From assembly GCF_964033635.1 (NCBI RefSeq), contig NZ_OZ035533.1:2046001-2110000 (forward strand): a DNA stretch of 64,000 nucleotides. The letters are read 5' to 3'. The translations under genes were made by a program, and so were the position numbers. The stretch's first letter is position 1. Each line of letters starts with the position of its first letter. The notes below the pieces were generated by a model. That model was not told where the DNA came from, searched no databases, and was given only the letters and a program-made list of their open reading frames with translations. The stretch comes from Chitinophaga sp. MM2321 (GTDB lineage Bacteria; Bacteroidota; Bacteroidia; Chitinophagales; Chitinophagaceae). Shown piece after piece: positions 53,536 through 62,591 of this stretch.

Positions 53536-54405
53536 ATGGCAATACCAAGGAGAACTTTCATTCAACAGGCAGGACTGCTTTCAGCAGGTCTGTTTATCAA
53601 TCCATCCGATTTCCTGCTCAAAGCGCCGGAAGCGGGATTGCAGCTATGGACATTGCGGGAAGAATTGAAGAAAGATGTGAAAGGAGTCATGGCAAAAGTG
53701 GCAGCAGCAGGATATGCAGATGTGGAGACTTTTGGCGGCGGCAACCAGTTTTTCGGACTGGCCCCGAAAATATTTAAGCAATTGCTGAACGATCATCAGC
53801 TCATCTCTTCCAGTGGGCATTACTATTTCCCGGTGAATTACCAGGTGGCTAAAGAATTTGATGATGTTATCCTATCCTTTATGGAGGCGGCCAACATCAT
53901 GCAACAAACATATATAGTAATTCCCAGTTTACCGGAAGCATTGTACAACACAGCTGATGGCTGTAAAATGGCGGCTGAAAAGCTGAACAGGGCCGGTGAA
54001 TTATGCAGGAGCGCCAACTTACAGCTGGCCTATCATAACCATGATTTTGAGTTTAAGCAATTTGGTACACAAACCGGTTATGATATCTTGTTGAAAGAAA
54101 CGGATGCTTCTTTGGTAAAAATGGAGCTGGACCTGTATTTTGCCATCAAGGCAGGTAAAGATCCGCTGGCGCTTTTCGCAAAAGCACCTGGCCGGTTTGC
54201 GTTGTGGCATATCAAGGATATGGATAAATCAGATCCGGCATTAAATACAGAAGTAGGAAGCGGGAGTATCAATTTCAAAAAGATCTTTGCACATGCACAA
54301 GAAGCAGGGGTGCGCCGCTATTTTATCGAACAGGAAAATTTTTCTATGAACCCGTTCCGCAGTATAAAAAAGAGTTGTGATTTTTTTAAGAAGACATTCA
54401 GGTAG
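53536..54405 (+). CDS. Exported sugar isomerase/epimerase-like TIM-barrel protein, Tat-type leader
   Basis: Xylose-isomerase-like barrel of about 289 residues. The start MAIPRRTFIQQAGLLSAGLF at 53536 carries a twin-arginine-like leader, implying folded export to the periplasm; the ATG at 53530 overlaps the GH2 stop by 4 bases and gives two more residues. Metal-ligand words are LAYHNHDFEF, VKMELDLYFA, LWHIKDMD and RYFIEQENF. Exported relatives in Bacteroidota have been linked to eliminases or isomerases acting on 3-keto glycosides, which would make sense after a PQQ oxidation step in the same operon. That link is inference. It is the last gene of PUL 2. Confidence 0.85.
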   Translation: MAIPRRTFIQQAGLLSAGLFINPSDFLLKAPEAGLQLWTLREELKKDVKGVMAKVAAAGYADVETFGGGNQFFGLAPKIFKQLLNDHQLISSSGHYYFPVNYQVAKEFDDVILSFMEAANIMQQTYIVIPSLPEALYNTADGCKMAAEKLNRAGELCRSANLQLAYHNHDFEFKQFGTQTGYDILLKETDASLVKMELDLYFAIKAGKDPLALFAKAPGRFALWHIKDMDKSDPALNTEVGSGSINFKKIFAHAQEAGVRRYFIEQENFSMNPFRSIKKSCDFFKKTFR

Positions 54406-54469
54406 TGATAGAAGGACGCTATGATGTAATCAAATATCAGGTATATTGCATGCAGTGCAGTTAAGTTAA

Positions 54470-56176
54470 GTGAACGAACATAGCAACCTCATGTATAAAG
54501 AGCCTCAAAATGATTCCCCGGGGAAGCAGGGATCGGCAGTAACTCCTATCGTAGATTTATTACAGGGAAGTGAAGAGCAGTATCAGCAACTATTCTTCGG
54601 GTTTCCGGTTGCCATGTATTCAACAAATCAGCAAGGTTATATAACGTCCTACAACAAAGCGGCAGCAATGCTTTGGGGGCGTGAGCCGGTTATAGGGGTG
54701 GACTTATGGTGCGGCTCCTGGAAGATTTCCCGGCCGGATGGGTCGCATCTTCCATTGGATAGCTGCCCGATGGCCATTGCTTTGAAAGAGGGGCGTCCTT
54801 TATCAGGAGAAGAGATCATAGTGGAGCGCCCGGATGGGGAAAGACGGAATGTGCGTGTCCATCCCAGACCCATTTTTGATCAGTCCGGTAAAATTACCGG
54901 GGCAGTGAATATGTTGATTGATTTTACGGAGATAAAACAATCAGAGCAGGCGTTACAGGAAAATGAGCGAAAACTTCGCCAGTTGGCGGACCAGCTGGAG
55001 CAAAAAGTAGCAACAAGAACACTGGAAGTAGAGCAAAAAAATGAAGCACTGATAAGGAGTGAGGAGCGGTTTCATAAAATGATCGCGGAAGTGGAAGATT
55101 ATGCTATCCTGCTGTTGGATAAAAATGGTATTATACAGAACTGGAACAAAGGTGCAGAAAAAATAAAAGGGTATAAAGAAGAAGAAATTGTAGGAAAGAG
55201 TTTCAGGATATTCTATCTGCCGGCAGATCAGCAAAATAAATTGCCGGAAAAATTGATTGAAGAAGCGCGGACACTTGGGCGGGCCAGCCATGAAGGTTGG
55301 CGGCTTAGAAAAGACGGTACCGCATTCTGGGGAAGCATTGTTATCACCGCTTTACATGATGATCAGGGCAACATCATCGGGTTTTCAAAAGTAACCCGCG
55401 ACCTTACCGAGAGAAAAGCAGCGGAAGATAAAATGAAACAGTACGCGGGTGAACTGGAATTGCAGAACAAAGAACTCCAGCAGTTTGCTTATGCTGCTGC
55501 GCATGATATGAAGGAGCCTTTGAGAAAGATCCAGTTTTATACTACCGCTATTATGGGTAACGAGATGGTGCAATTGCCCGGTAAAGAAAAAAACTATTTA
55601 GACCGGACCAGCATGGCAGCCATGCGCATGCAGGAATTGATTGAAGATCTGCTGACTTACACCAAAATGTCTACAACCGCTGAAATGTTTGAGCAGGTTG
55701 ATTTGAATAAAACTTTGGAAGAAGTCTGCTTTTCTTACCAGGACGTTATTGACCAAACAAATACTGTTATAGCAGCAGTCCCGCTACCGGTTATCACCGG
55801 GATACCTTTTCAAATCCGGCAGTTGTTTGACAACCTGATAGGTAATGCACTTAAATATCATTCTCCGCAACGGGTGTTGCATATTATAATTAATTATGAA
55901 AGGGTACTGAACCCTGCTGAAGAAGCAGGAAGCATAACTGCTGGTCAGGAAATGCACAAAATATCTATTCAGGACAACGGGATTGGATTTGAGGCTGAAT
56001 TTTCGGAAATAATCTTTGAAATGTTTGAGCGGCTGCATGGGAGAGAGAATTATCCGGGAACGGGCATCGGCTTATCCCTGTGTAAAAAGATCATGCAGAA
56101 TCATAAAGGTTTCATAGAGGCGGCGGCCATTCCTGGTGAGGGAGCCTGCTTTACCTTTTATATACCCTGTGGTTGA
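54470..56176 (+). CDS. PAS-domain sensor histidine kinase
   Basis: 568-residue cytoplasmic kinase without membrane helices. The first PAS domain (about 28-160) includes FFGFPVAMYSTNQQGYITSY and a PAC tail DFTEIKQSEQALQ. A coiled coil follows (about 160-200). The second PAS domain (about 203-325) has DYAILLLDKNGIIQNWNKGA. HisKA carries His345 in AYAAAHDMKEPLRK, and HATPase_c ends with DNGIGFEAEFSEIIFEMF and GTGIGLSLCKKIMQNH. The start is GTG at 54470; ATG at 54491 is an alternative. It converges on a single-domain response regulator, overlapping it by 19 bases, which is probably its partner or modulator. Confidence 0.9.
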   Translation: MNEHSNLMYKEPQNDSPGKQGSAVTPIVDLLQGSEEQYQQLFFGFPVAMYSTNQQGYITSYNKAAAMLWGREPVIGVDLWCGSWKISRPDGSHLPLDSCPMAIALKEGRPLSGEEIIVERPDGERRNVRVHPRPIFDQSGKITGAVNMLIDFTEIKQSEQALQENERKLRQLADQLEQKVATRTLEVEQKNEALIRSEERFHKMIAEVEDYAILLLDKNGIIQNWNKGAEKIKGYKEEEIVGKSFRIFYLPADQQNKLPEKLIEEARTLGRASHEGWRLRKDGTAFWGSIVITALHDDQGNIIGFSKVTRDLTERKAAEDKMKQYAGELELQNKELQQFAYAAAHDMKEPLRKIQFYTTAIMGNEMVQLPGKEKNYLDRTSMAAMRMQELIEDLLTYTKMSTTAEMFEQVDLNKTLEEVCFSYQDVIDQTNTVIAAVPLPVITGIPFQIRQLFDNLIGNALKYHSPQRVLHIIINYERVLNPAEEAGSITAGQEMHKISIQDNGIGFEAEFSEIIFEMFERLHGRENYPGTGIGLSLCKKIMQNHKGFIEAAAIPGEGACFTFYIPCG

Positions 56177-56598
56177 GCATCCACTGTATTAATACTATTA
56201 CCCCGTATTTCCAGGATCTGCGTTGCCAGGGCCGTAAGCTCTGTAAGGTTAACCGGCTTCGTGAAATAGTGGGTGGCGCCTCTTTCCATGCATAGCTTTA
56301 TATGTTCCGGTTGCCGGGAGGTACTCCATACTATTTTAGGAATGGAGCCATAACGGGGACGATCATTCATTCTCTCTAAAACATCGGCTGCACTCAGGAT
56401 CGGCATTTTATAATCAAGAACTACAAGCGCAGGCAACTCATGATCAGCACAACCTTCCAGGTATTTCAGGACTTCCTGCCCGTTCTGTACACTTTGTATC
56501 GCCACAGTAGCATCGAGATTTAAAATAGCTTCCACTAAAATTTCCTGGTCTTCAATATCATCGTCTGCCAGGAGAATATATGCCATCTTTTTTACCAT
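56158..56598 (-). CDS. Single-domain response regulator (CheY/Rcp1-like)
   Basis: Receiver domain only, 146 residues. The acidic pocket is LADDDIEDQE (Asp12-Asp14), the phosphorylation site is Asp62 in VVLDYKMPIL, the switch Thr/Ser lies in IVWSTSRQPEHI, and the conserved Lys is in HYFTKPVNL. The C-terminus overlaps the convergent kinase gene by 19 bases. With no output domain, it probably works by protein contact or phosphotransfer. Met5 is an alternative start. Confidence 0.92.
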   Translation of the reverse strand: MVKKMAYILLADDDIEDQEILVEAILNLDATVAIQSVQNGQEVLKYLEGCADHELPALVVLDYKMPILSAADVLERMNDRPRYGSIPKIVWSTSRQPEHIKLCMERGATHYFTKPVNLTELTALATQILEIRGNSINTVDAQPQGI

Positions 56599-56768
56599 CG
56601 TTATTATTTAAACATTGCGGACATGGCAATGGGTATCACAATTAATGCCAGTCCTTAAAAGGCCCCGGCACTGCCTGTACCAACGAACATATGATGGTAG
56701 TAATTTCGGGTCATTTGGTTACAGTGGAATACCATCCCGGAAACAGCATCTCAGCATCCCAAAATGTT

Positions 56769-57692
56769 TTAATCCCCTTTCACCTTCATTTGTAAGGTGT
56801 AAATGGCTGTGGATGCGGTAATGAATAACAGGTTGTTATCTTTTCCGCCAAAGCAGATATTAGCGGTCCATTTTTCCGGGATGGCGATATGTTCAATTTC
56901 CTTCCCTGTTTTGTCATAAACCAATACACCGTTGCCACATAGGTACAAATTACCCAAATTGTCCAGGGTCATCCCATCACCACCTTTGGAAATGAAGAGT
57001 TGCTTGTCTGAGAGGGTACCATCCTTATTGATTTTGTACCGGTAGGTTTTATCGGCGCCGATATCAGCTACATAAAGCCATTTCCCATCGCGGGTACCGA
57101 TGATACCATTGGGTTTTGTAAGATCTCCGGCTGCCAGTAGCGGTTTCTTTTTGCCTTTTGGCAGATAGTATACCTGTTGAGCTTCAATATCGGGTTTTTG
57201 CCTGTCCCAATAAGCGCGTTGATAATAAGGATCGGTAAAGTAAATATTGCCCGCAGGGCTTATCCATACGTCGTTCGGGCCATTCAGCCGGTGTCCTTCG
57301 AAATTGTTTACCAGCACGGTCACCTTTCCTTTGGGCGTAATGGACCATAGTTCATCTTTTTCATCTGCACAGGCCAGCATATTGCCTTTCCTGTCGAAGT
57401 AAAGACCGTTGGAGCGACCGGCAGGGTCCATGAAAACAGACAATTTCCCGTCTGTATCATATTTCCAGATCTTGTTATTGGGTTGATCCGTAAAGTAGAT
57501 ATTGCCTTTTTTATCTGACGCCGGCCCTTCGGTAAAAGAAAACTGGCTGGAAACCAGTTGCGGAGTGGCATTATCAGCAATGATGCCGGCATTGGGTTGC
57601 TGACCCTGTACCGGTTGTAGTGCGTATATCAGGCAAAAGAAAATGCCTGCATAAACTTGTTTTATTATTTGCATATCGTGGAATCGTTTCAC
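56769..57692 (-). CDS. Secreted SMP-30/gluconolactonase-family lactonase
   Basis: Six-bladed propeller lactonase of 307 residues, expected to hydrolyse sugar lactones with a divalent metal. The signal peptide is QVYAGIFFCLIYALQPVQGQ (start at Met1 or Met7). Metal ligands are likely Glu in FSFTEGPASDKKGNIYF, Asn in RLNGPNDVWISPAGNIYF, and Asp in WLYVADIGADKTYRY. A secreted lactonase would complement the PQQ dehydrogenase 8 kb away or the aldo/keto reductase route, both of which could yield lactones; this is a contextual guess. It is divergent from the GH99-like gene. Confidence 0.88.
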   Translation of the reverse strand: MKRFHDMQIIKQVYAGIFFCLIYALQPVQGQQPNAGIIADNATPQLVSSQFSFTEGPASDKKGNIYFTDQPNNKIWKYDTDGKLSVFMDPAGRSNGLYFDRKGNMLACADEKDELWSITPKGKVTVLVNNFEGHRLNGPNDVWISPAGNIYFTDPYYQRAYWDRQKPDIEAQQVYYLPKGKKKPLLAAGDLTKPNGIIGTRDGKWLYVADIGADKTYRYKINKDGTLSDKQLFISKGGDGMTLDNLGNLYLCGNGVLVYDKTGKEIEHIAIPEKWTANICFGGKDNNLLFITASTAIYTLQMKVKGD

Positions 57693-57734
57693 AAGTGTAG
57701 TAATTATCGGGAAATTATTATAGAAAAGATGGTA

Positions 57735-57773
57735 TTAACGGGCGAATTAGTATTTAATTAAGTCTGCCGTTAA
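57735..57773. promoter_or_regulatory. Inverted repeat between SMP-30 and GH99-like genes
   Basis: TTAACGG (57735-57741) and CCGTTAA (57767-57773) are perfect complements with a 25-base AT-rich centre. It lies in the divergent promoter region, with no T-run on either side, so it looks like an operator or mRNA hairpin rather than a terminator. Confidence 0.4.
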
Positions 57774-57856
57774 GCCATCGGTATTAGTTTGCAGGCTGCT
57801 GCAAGAACAGCAATAACATCTTCCGCTTATCAAATTACTTTCTAAATTAATTCCAC

Positions 57857-59143
57857 ATGAGAAACTCATTATTGTTGGTAGCTGCTGTGCTTTTGCTATG
57901 TTGTCAGACTTTATCAGCACAAAACAAGGACAGTACACAAACTACCTACCCATCATTTAAAGGACTGGTGATGGCCGGATACCAGGGCTGGTTCAGGGCA
58001 GAAGGCGATGGTACTTCCTCCCGGCGTCATGTTTATGGCGATGAAACCCGCAGTGGTATTGATGCATGGCCGGATGTAAGCGAGTATGAACAAACCTATG
58101 CCACTCCTTTTTTGCTGAAAGATGGCAGCCAGGCGCGTTTCTTTAGCTCGCACGATAAAAGTACCGTTGATCTTCATTTTAAGTGGATGCAGGAATATGG
58201 CGTAGATGGTGTATTCATGCAACGGTTCTTCCAGGAAACAAAGCGGGACCGGAAAAGCAGGTCCGAATCCACCACTATCCTGAGCAATGCATTGCTGGCG
58301 GCATCAAAATATAAAAGAGCGATTGCTGTTATGTATGATCTTTCCGGTTTGAAAGGAAAGGGGGAAGATTGTTCTTCTATTATTGACGATTGGAAATACC
58401 TGGTAGATGAGATCGGGGTTACCCGGCAGACGGGCACCCATACCTATCTGCATGAAAATGGCAAGCCGGTAGTGGTGATCTGGGGCGTGGGTTTTCCGGA
58501 CCGGCCTTATGATATCCGTAACATTGGTCTGGAACGGGTCATTGATTTTCTGAAAAATGATCCGGTATATGGCAACTGTACCGTGATGCTGGGTGTGCCT
58601 ACTTCCTGGCGGGAACTGAATGCAGATTGTATCCACGATCCTTACCTGCACACGCTGATCAGGCAGGCAGATATGGTATTGCCCTGGACAGTACAAAGAT
58701 TTTCGCCGTTGCTGCATAATGATATGGACCGCTACCGGGATCTGCTGATCAGTGATATGGAATGGTGCCGTAAAAACAAGGTGGAATATGTTCCCTGTGT
58801 ATATCCCGGTTTCAGCTGGCATAACCTGAGCCGTTATGAATTTCCTGATGATGTAAAACCACTGGGCTCTATTCCGCGGCAGGGCGGCCGGTTTTACTGG
58901 CAGCAATTAGCTACTGCCATCAATGCAGGTGCTTCTATGATTTATGTAGCGATGTTTGATGAAGTAAATGAAGGTACAGCCATTTTTAAATGTTCGGATA
59001 ACCCACCTGTAACAAAAACGGATGTTGCATTTATTGGTATGGATGGAAAGCCTTCCGACTGGTATTTATGGCTCACCGGTGAGGCGGCAAAGATGTTGCG
59101 TAAAGAAAAACCTGTTAGCCTGGTGTTGCCGGAACGTAAATAG
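57857..59143 (+). CDS. Secreted GH71/GH99-like glycoside hydrolase
   Basis: 428 residues with a signal peptide (about 1-22, LLLVAAVLLLCCQTLSAQ). The barrel begins GLVMAGYQGWFRAEGDG and includes LHFKWMQEYGVDGVFMQRFF, VVVIWGVGFPDRPYD and MIYVAMFDEVNEGTAIFK. In the last, Glu369 and Glu372 are three residues apart, like the two catalytic glutamates of GH99 endo-mannosidases. Members often act on mannan-type or other alpha-glycans; the exact specificity of this GH71/99-like branch is unknown. It is a stand-alone gene facing away from the SMP-30 lactonase. Confidence 0.88.
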   Translation: MRNSLLLVAAVLLLCCQTLSAQNKDSTQTTYPSFKGLVMAGYQGWFRAEGDGTSSRRHVYGDETRSGIDAWPDVSEYEQTYATPFLLKDGSQARFFSSHDKSTVDLHFKWMQEYGVDGVFMQRFFQETKRDRKSRSESTTILSNALLAASKYKRAIAVMYDLSGLKGKGEDCSSIIDDWKYLVDEIGVTRQTGTHTYLHENGKPVVVIWGVGFPDRPYDIRNIGLERVIDFLKNDPVYGNCTVMLGVPTSWRELNADCIHDPYLHTLIRQADMVLPWTVQRFSPLLHNDMDRYRDLLISDMEWCRKNKVEYVPCVYPGFSWHNLSRYEFPDDVKPLGSIPRQGGRFYWQQLATAINAGASMIYVAMFDEVNEGTAIFKCSDNPPVTKTDVAFIGMDGKPSDWYLWLTGEAAKMLRKEKPVSLVLPERK

Positions 59144-59314
59144 TACATGAACAGGGGGGTGAAACGCCTGCATGAGGCTTGCGCATTTTCGCTGGGGGTA
59201 GGGAATTATTTTTAAAAAAACTTGTAGCGTTTAGAAATGGTTAACACTTCGCACTTTTGGAAGCTGTAATATTGATGACAAGCAGTAAACGTCAATTATC
59301 TTTTAAACCATGAA

Positions 59315-59641
59315 ATGGCTATGAAAATTTTCCCAACCCCAGCCAGGGCTTCTTCCGGCAATAATGACAAGGCATTTGAAGCAGCATACGGGAAGTATTA
59401 TAAGTCGCTGTTTTATCTTGCCTACCTGAAGGTGAAAGATTATTCCGATGCAGGGGAGGTGGTAAAACAGGTTTTTATCACTGCTTACGGGATGAAAACA
59501 GTGGATTGGACAAGTCCCGACCTGGCGGATTTCCTGGCCAGGAAAGTGGTTGCAGCCTGCTGTGGCCGTCATGCAGGGATAGGAAGTATGCTGAAAGGCC
59601 GGGTGGCCCCGGCAGAAAAGATCCTATCCCTGATAAAATAG
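59315..59641 (+). CDS. Small orphan sigma-70 region 2-like protein
   Basis: 108 residues resembling only region 2 of ECF sigma factors: FEAAYGKYYKSLFYLAYLKV followed by DYSDAGEVVKQVFITAYGMK. Region 4 is absent, since the frame ends soon after. It also lacks the usual D-x-x-Q-E-x-F polymerase contact, reading DAGEVVKQVF. It could be a remnant, a regulator that titrates partners, or a family of its own. Start at 59315 or Met3 (59321). It is 36 bases before the AraC gene in the same direction. Confidence 0.55.
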   Translation: MAMKIFPTPARASSGNNDKAFEAAYGKYYKSLFYLAYLKVKDYSDAGEVVKQVFITAYGMKTVDWTSPDLADFLARKVVAACCGRHAGIGSMLKGRVAPAEKILSLIK

Positions 59642-59692
59642 CTAAAGGGCGCTGCCGGTTATTATATCAGGTGAATAATGCAACTTTGCAGT

Positions 59693-60595
59693 ATGGCAGA
59701 TATAAAGTCGATCCAGGATTTTTATGCAGAAACTGCTGCTTCCGTACCGGAGAATGTGCCGAAAGAAATAGGGCATTTCAACGTGTTTGAAACCGCTCAT
59801 TTTGCCGGAGAAAAGGCGGCGCCCATGCCTTACGACCGCCGGGCCTATTATAAGATTAGCCTGATCATAGGAAAAAACAGGGCGGAATATGCCGACAAAG
59901 TCATTGATATTGAAGCGCATGCCCTTCTTTTTGCGACGCCTAAAATACCTTATAACTGGCAACCGTTGAGCGATGTACAGGGTGGTTATTTCTGCATCTT
60001 TACAGAAGATTTTCTGACAAAAAACAGTAGTGACCTGCTGTTGCAACAGCTGCCGGTATTCAGTCCGGGAGGTCATCCTGTACTATCTCTTACAGCTGAG
60101 CAGGTAAAGGAGGTGGAGCATATCTTCCTTAAAATGTTTAAGGAAATGAACAGCGACTATGTATATAAATATGACCTGCTCCGGAACTATGTGATAGAAC
60201 TCATCCACAACGGGCAGAAGTTGCAGCCTGTTACTACCTTGTATACTGATTCCAATGCAGCCGGCAGAATTTCTGCGCTTTTTACGGAACTCCTGGAAAG
60301 GCAGTTCCCCGTTGAGTCTCCGCGGCAACAGCTGAAACTGCGGGCAGCAAAGGATTATGCCAGCCAGTTGTCGGTACATGTCAATTATCTCAACAAAGTA
60401 TTAAAGGACGTTACCGGCAAAACCACTACCGTACTCATTGCGGAGCGATTGGTAAAAGAGGCCAAAGTAATGCTGAAACATACCGATAGGAACATTTCAG
60501 AAATTGCCTGGAGCCTGGGATTTGAAGATCCCTCTCACTTTAATTATCTCTTTAAAAAACATACGCTGCTTACACCCACCGCATTCCGGTCCTGA
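59693..60595 (+). CDS. AraC-family transcriptional regulator
   Basis: About 300 residues from ATG at 59693 (MADIKSIQDFYAETAASV); an ATG at 59678 adds five. N-terminal cupin-like region (KISLIIGKNRAEYADKVIDI, HALLFATPKIPYNWQP) and C-terminal double HTH: DYASQLSVHVNYLNKVLKDV and ISEIAWSLGFEDPSHFNYLF, ending LTPTAFR. It precedes the SDR gene in the same direction. A pair of this kind often forms a regulator and its target. Confidence 0.92.
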   Translation: MADIKSIQDFYAETAASVPENVPKEIGHFNVFETAHFAGEKAAPMPYDRRAYYKISLIIGKNRAEYADKVIDIEAHALLFATPKIPYNWQPLSDVQGGYFCIFTEDFLTKNSSDLLLQQLPVFSPGGHPVLSLTAEQVKEVEHIFLKMFKEMNSDYVYKYDLLRNYVIELIHNGQKLQPVTTLYTDSNAAGRISALFTELLERQFPVESPRQQLKLRAAKDYASQLSVHVNYLNKVLKDVTGKTTTVLIAERLVKEAKVMLKHTDRNISEIAWSLGFEDPSHFNYLFKKHTLLTPTAFRS

Positions 60596-60692
60596 TATTT
60601 GAATTTCGCTAGTATTGATTTGATACCCGCAAGCATGCAGGGCCATGCCCATGCTACCTTTGCTGTATCAATCATTCAAAATAGTTATTCAA

Positions 60693-61457
60693 ATGGAATC
60701 CAATAACAAAATAGCACTCGTAACCGGTGCCAATCGCGGCTTAGGAAAGAACATGGCTTTGAAACTCGCAGCAAGTGGTGTAGATATTATTGCGGTATAC
60801 CGTAGTAATAAAGAAGAGGCCGAAGCAGTGGTGGCCACTATTGAAAAAACCGGCAGAAAGGCTGCCCTGTTGCAACTCGACGTCGCAGATACCTCCTCCT
60901 TTGATACTTTCTTCCAATCGCTGGGCAGCATCCTGAAAGAAAAGTGGAACCGGCACCAGTTCGATTTCCTGGTCAACAACGCCGGTATTGACGCGCATTC
61001 CCTGTTCCCTGATACCACTGAAAACGCATTTGATGCCCTGATGAATGTGCATTTCAAAGGCGTCTATTTCCTCACCCAGAAAGCCCTGCCTTTTATCAAT
61101 GATAACGGCAGGATCATCAATCTTTCTACGGGCTTAACCAGGTTTGCAACACCCGGCTATGCTGCTTATGCAGCCATGAAAGGCGCGGTGGAAGTGCTCA
61201 CAAAATACCTGGCCAAGGAACTGGGTCACCGGGGCATTACGGTGAATGCAGTGGCGCCGGGTATTACGCATACCGACTTTACAAAAAATGCTTTTGCGCA
61301 TCAGCCGCAGCTGGAAACTGTTATGAGCTCCTTTACTGCCCTGGGCAGGGTAGGGCAGCCGGATGATATAGGCGGTATTGTTGCTTTCCTTTGTACACCG
61401 GAAGCCCGCTGGATTACTGCACAAAGAATTGAAGCGTCGGGCGGCCTCTTTTTGTAA
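60693..61457 (+). CDS. Short-chain dehydrogenase/reductase (SDR)
   Basis: Classical NAD(P)-dependent SDR, 254 residues from MESNNKIALVTGANRGLG at 60693; an upstream in-frame ATG at 60645 would add 16 residues that relatives lack. Seen are the cofactor motif TGANRGLG, the stabilising VNNAGID, Ser in IINLSTG, and Tyr-x-x-x-Lys in GYAAYAAMKG. The C-terminal ASGGLFL is typical of 3-oxoacyl-ACP-reductase-like members. The substrate is not predictable. It is probably controlled by the AraC gene just upstream and converges on the FemAB-like gene 9 bases away. Confidence 0.92.
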   Translation: MESNNKIALVTGANRGLGKNMALKLAASGVDIIAVYRSNKEEAEAVVATIEKTGRKAALLQLDVADTSSFDTFFQSLGSILKEKWNRHQFDFLVNNAGIDAHSLFPDTTENAFDALMNVHFKGVYFLTQKALPFINDNGRIINLSTGLTRFATPGYAAYAAMKGAVEVLTKYLAKELGHRGITVNAVAPGITHTDFTKNAFAHQPQLETVMSSFTALGRVGQPDDIGGIVAFLCTPEARWITAQRIEASGGLFL

Positions 61458-61466
61458 TCCGTCATT

Positions 61467-62591
61467 TTACCTCACGTGGTATCCCTTGCTGCTCAGTTCT
61501 GCCGCTGTAAAGGCAATATATTGGGCTTCATGCAGGGGATAATCCCAACATCCCATGCGGTGGTACATTTCACCGCCAAAGCCCCTTTTAAACTTATACA
61601 GGCCATACAACGGATGTTGTGGGTCAGGGGTAGGAGACACGCCGAAGAAGTCGTATTCGGTGCAGCCTTTTTGTTTGGCGCGCCGCATCGCTTCCCATTG
61701 CAGGAGGTAGGTGCCCATATAGTTCCGGTTCATATTGGCAGAGGCGCCATAGAGATAGGTACCCCTGTTGCCAGACACCACGAGGAACATGGCGGCCAAC
61801 GGCATGCCGTCTGCTTCTGCCAGCAGCATTTCAACTTCCGCAGGGGAGTTGGTGTTGCTGGCGCGGGCGGTTAATACGGTCTTGAAATAATTAATGTCAT
61901 CCTGACAAATACCGTTCCTGGCCGAAGTTTGCGTGTATAGGTCGTACCACGTGGTGATATCTTCCAATCCGGAGGATTTTACCGTTACGCCTTTCCTTTT
62001 TGCCAGCTGAATATTGTACCTGGTTTTGGTCTTCATATTTTCCAGCAAAACATGTTCATCTCTCTTTAAATCCATAAAAATAGTATTGGATGGGAGGATG
62101 TCGCTGTTCGTCTTTTTCAGGTTCCAGTTCTGTGTGTTATAGTTAAAGCGTAGTTCCTGCATCTTTTTGCCGGGAGGGCCTGTCCAGATACCTTGTTCGT
62201 CAAAATATTGCTCGTCCATAGACCAGTGCGACTGCCATGCCAGATCATAACGGATCATAATACATTTATTGGGCAGCAACGGACGGAGGGACTCCGATAA
62301 TTCTTCCAGGAAAACGCCCTGGCGGTCCATATGGGGCTCCGTTTCAGGGCCGTAGGGCACATAGGCCATGCAATATTCATCATTGATCTGCCGGATGATC
62401 ACCAGCACATCGCTCTCTACAAATTTATGTTCAGGTGTATCTGTAAATAATTCACTTTTTGCTACCTTAAAATCAAAGGCACTCGACATCAACCCCTGTC
62501 GGGTCTTCACTTCCGACCAAAAGGCCGTTTGTTGCAGTATAGGTGTTTTATTCACCTGTTCTATTTCTTTTTTACTGACTTTGATATTCAT
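61467..62591 (-). CDS. FemAB/FemX-like aminoacyl or acyl transferase (GNAT fold)
   Basis: About 374 residues from ATG at 62591 (MNIKVSKKEIEQVNKTPILQ); an ATG at 62609 adds six. Two GNAT-like halves are visible. The second contains TKTRYNIQLAKRKGVTVKSS and the hallmark NMNRNYMGTYLLQWEAMRRA with GCTEYDFFGVSPTPDPQHPL. Family members use aminoacyl-tRNA to build peptidoglycan cross-bridges in Gram-positives. In Bacteroidota the role is not settled and could be modification of cell-wall or lipid precursors. The 5' side carries a roughly 300-base leader with a strong promoter-like box at 62900-62907 and conserved-looking hairpins. Confidence 0.85.
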   Translation of the reverse strand: MNIKVSKKEIEQVNKTPILQQTAFWSEVKTRQGLMSSAFDFKVAKSELFTDTPEHKFVESDVLVIIRQINDEYCMAYVPYGPETEPHMDRQGVFLEELSESLRPLLPNKCIMIRYDLAWQSHWSMDEQYFDEQGIWTGPPGKKMQELRFNYNTQNWNLKKTNSDILPSNTIFMDLKRDEHVLLENMKTKTRYNIQLAKRKGVTVKSSGLEDITTWYDLYTQTSARNGICQDDINYFKTVLTARASNTNSPAEVEMLLAEADGMPLAAMFLVVSGNRGTYLYGASANMNRNYMGTYLLQWEAMRRAKQKGCTEYDFFGVSPTPDPQHPLYGLYKFKRGFGGEMYHRMGCWDYPLHEAQYIAFTAAELSSKGYHVR

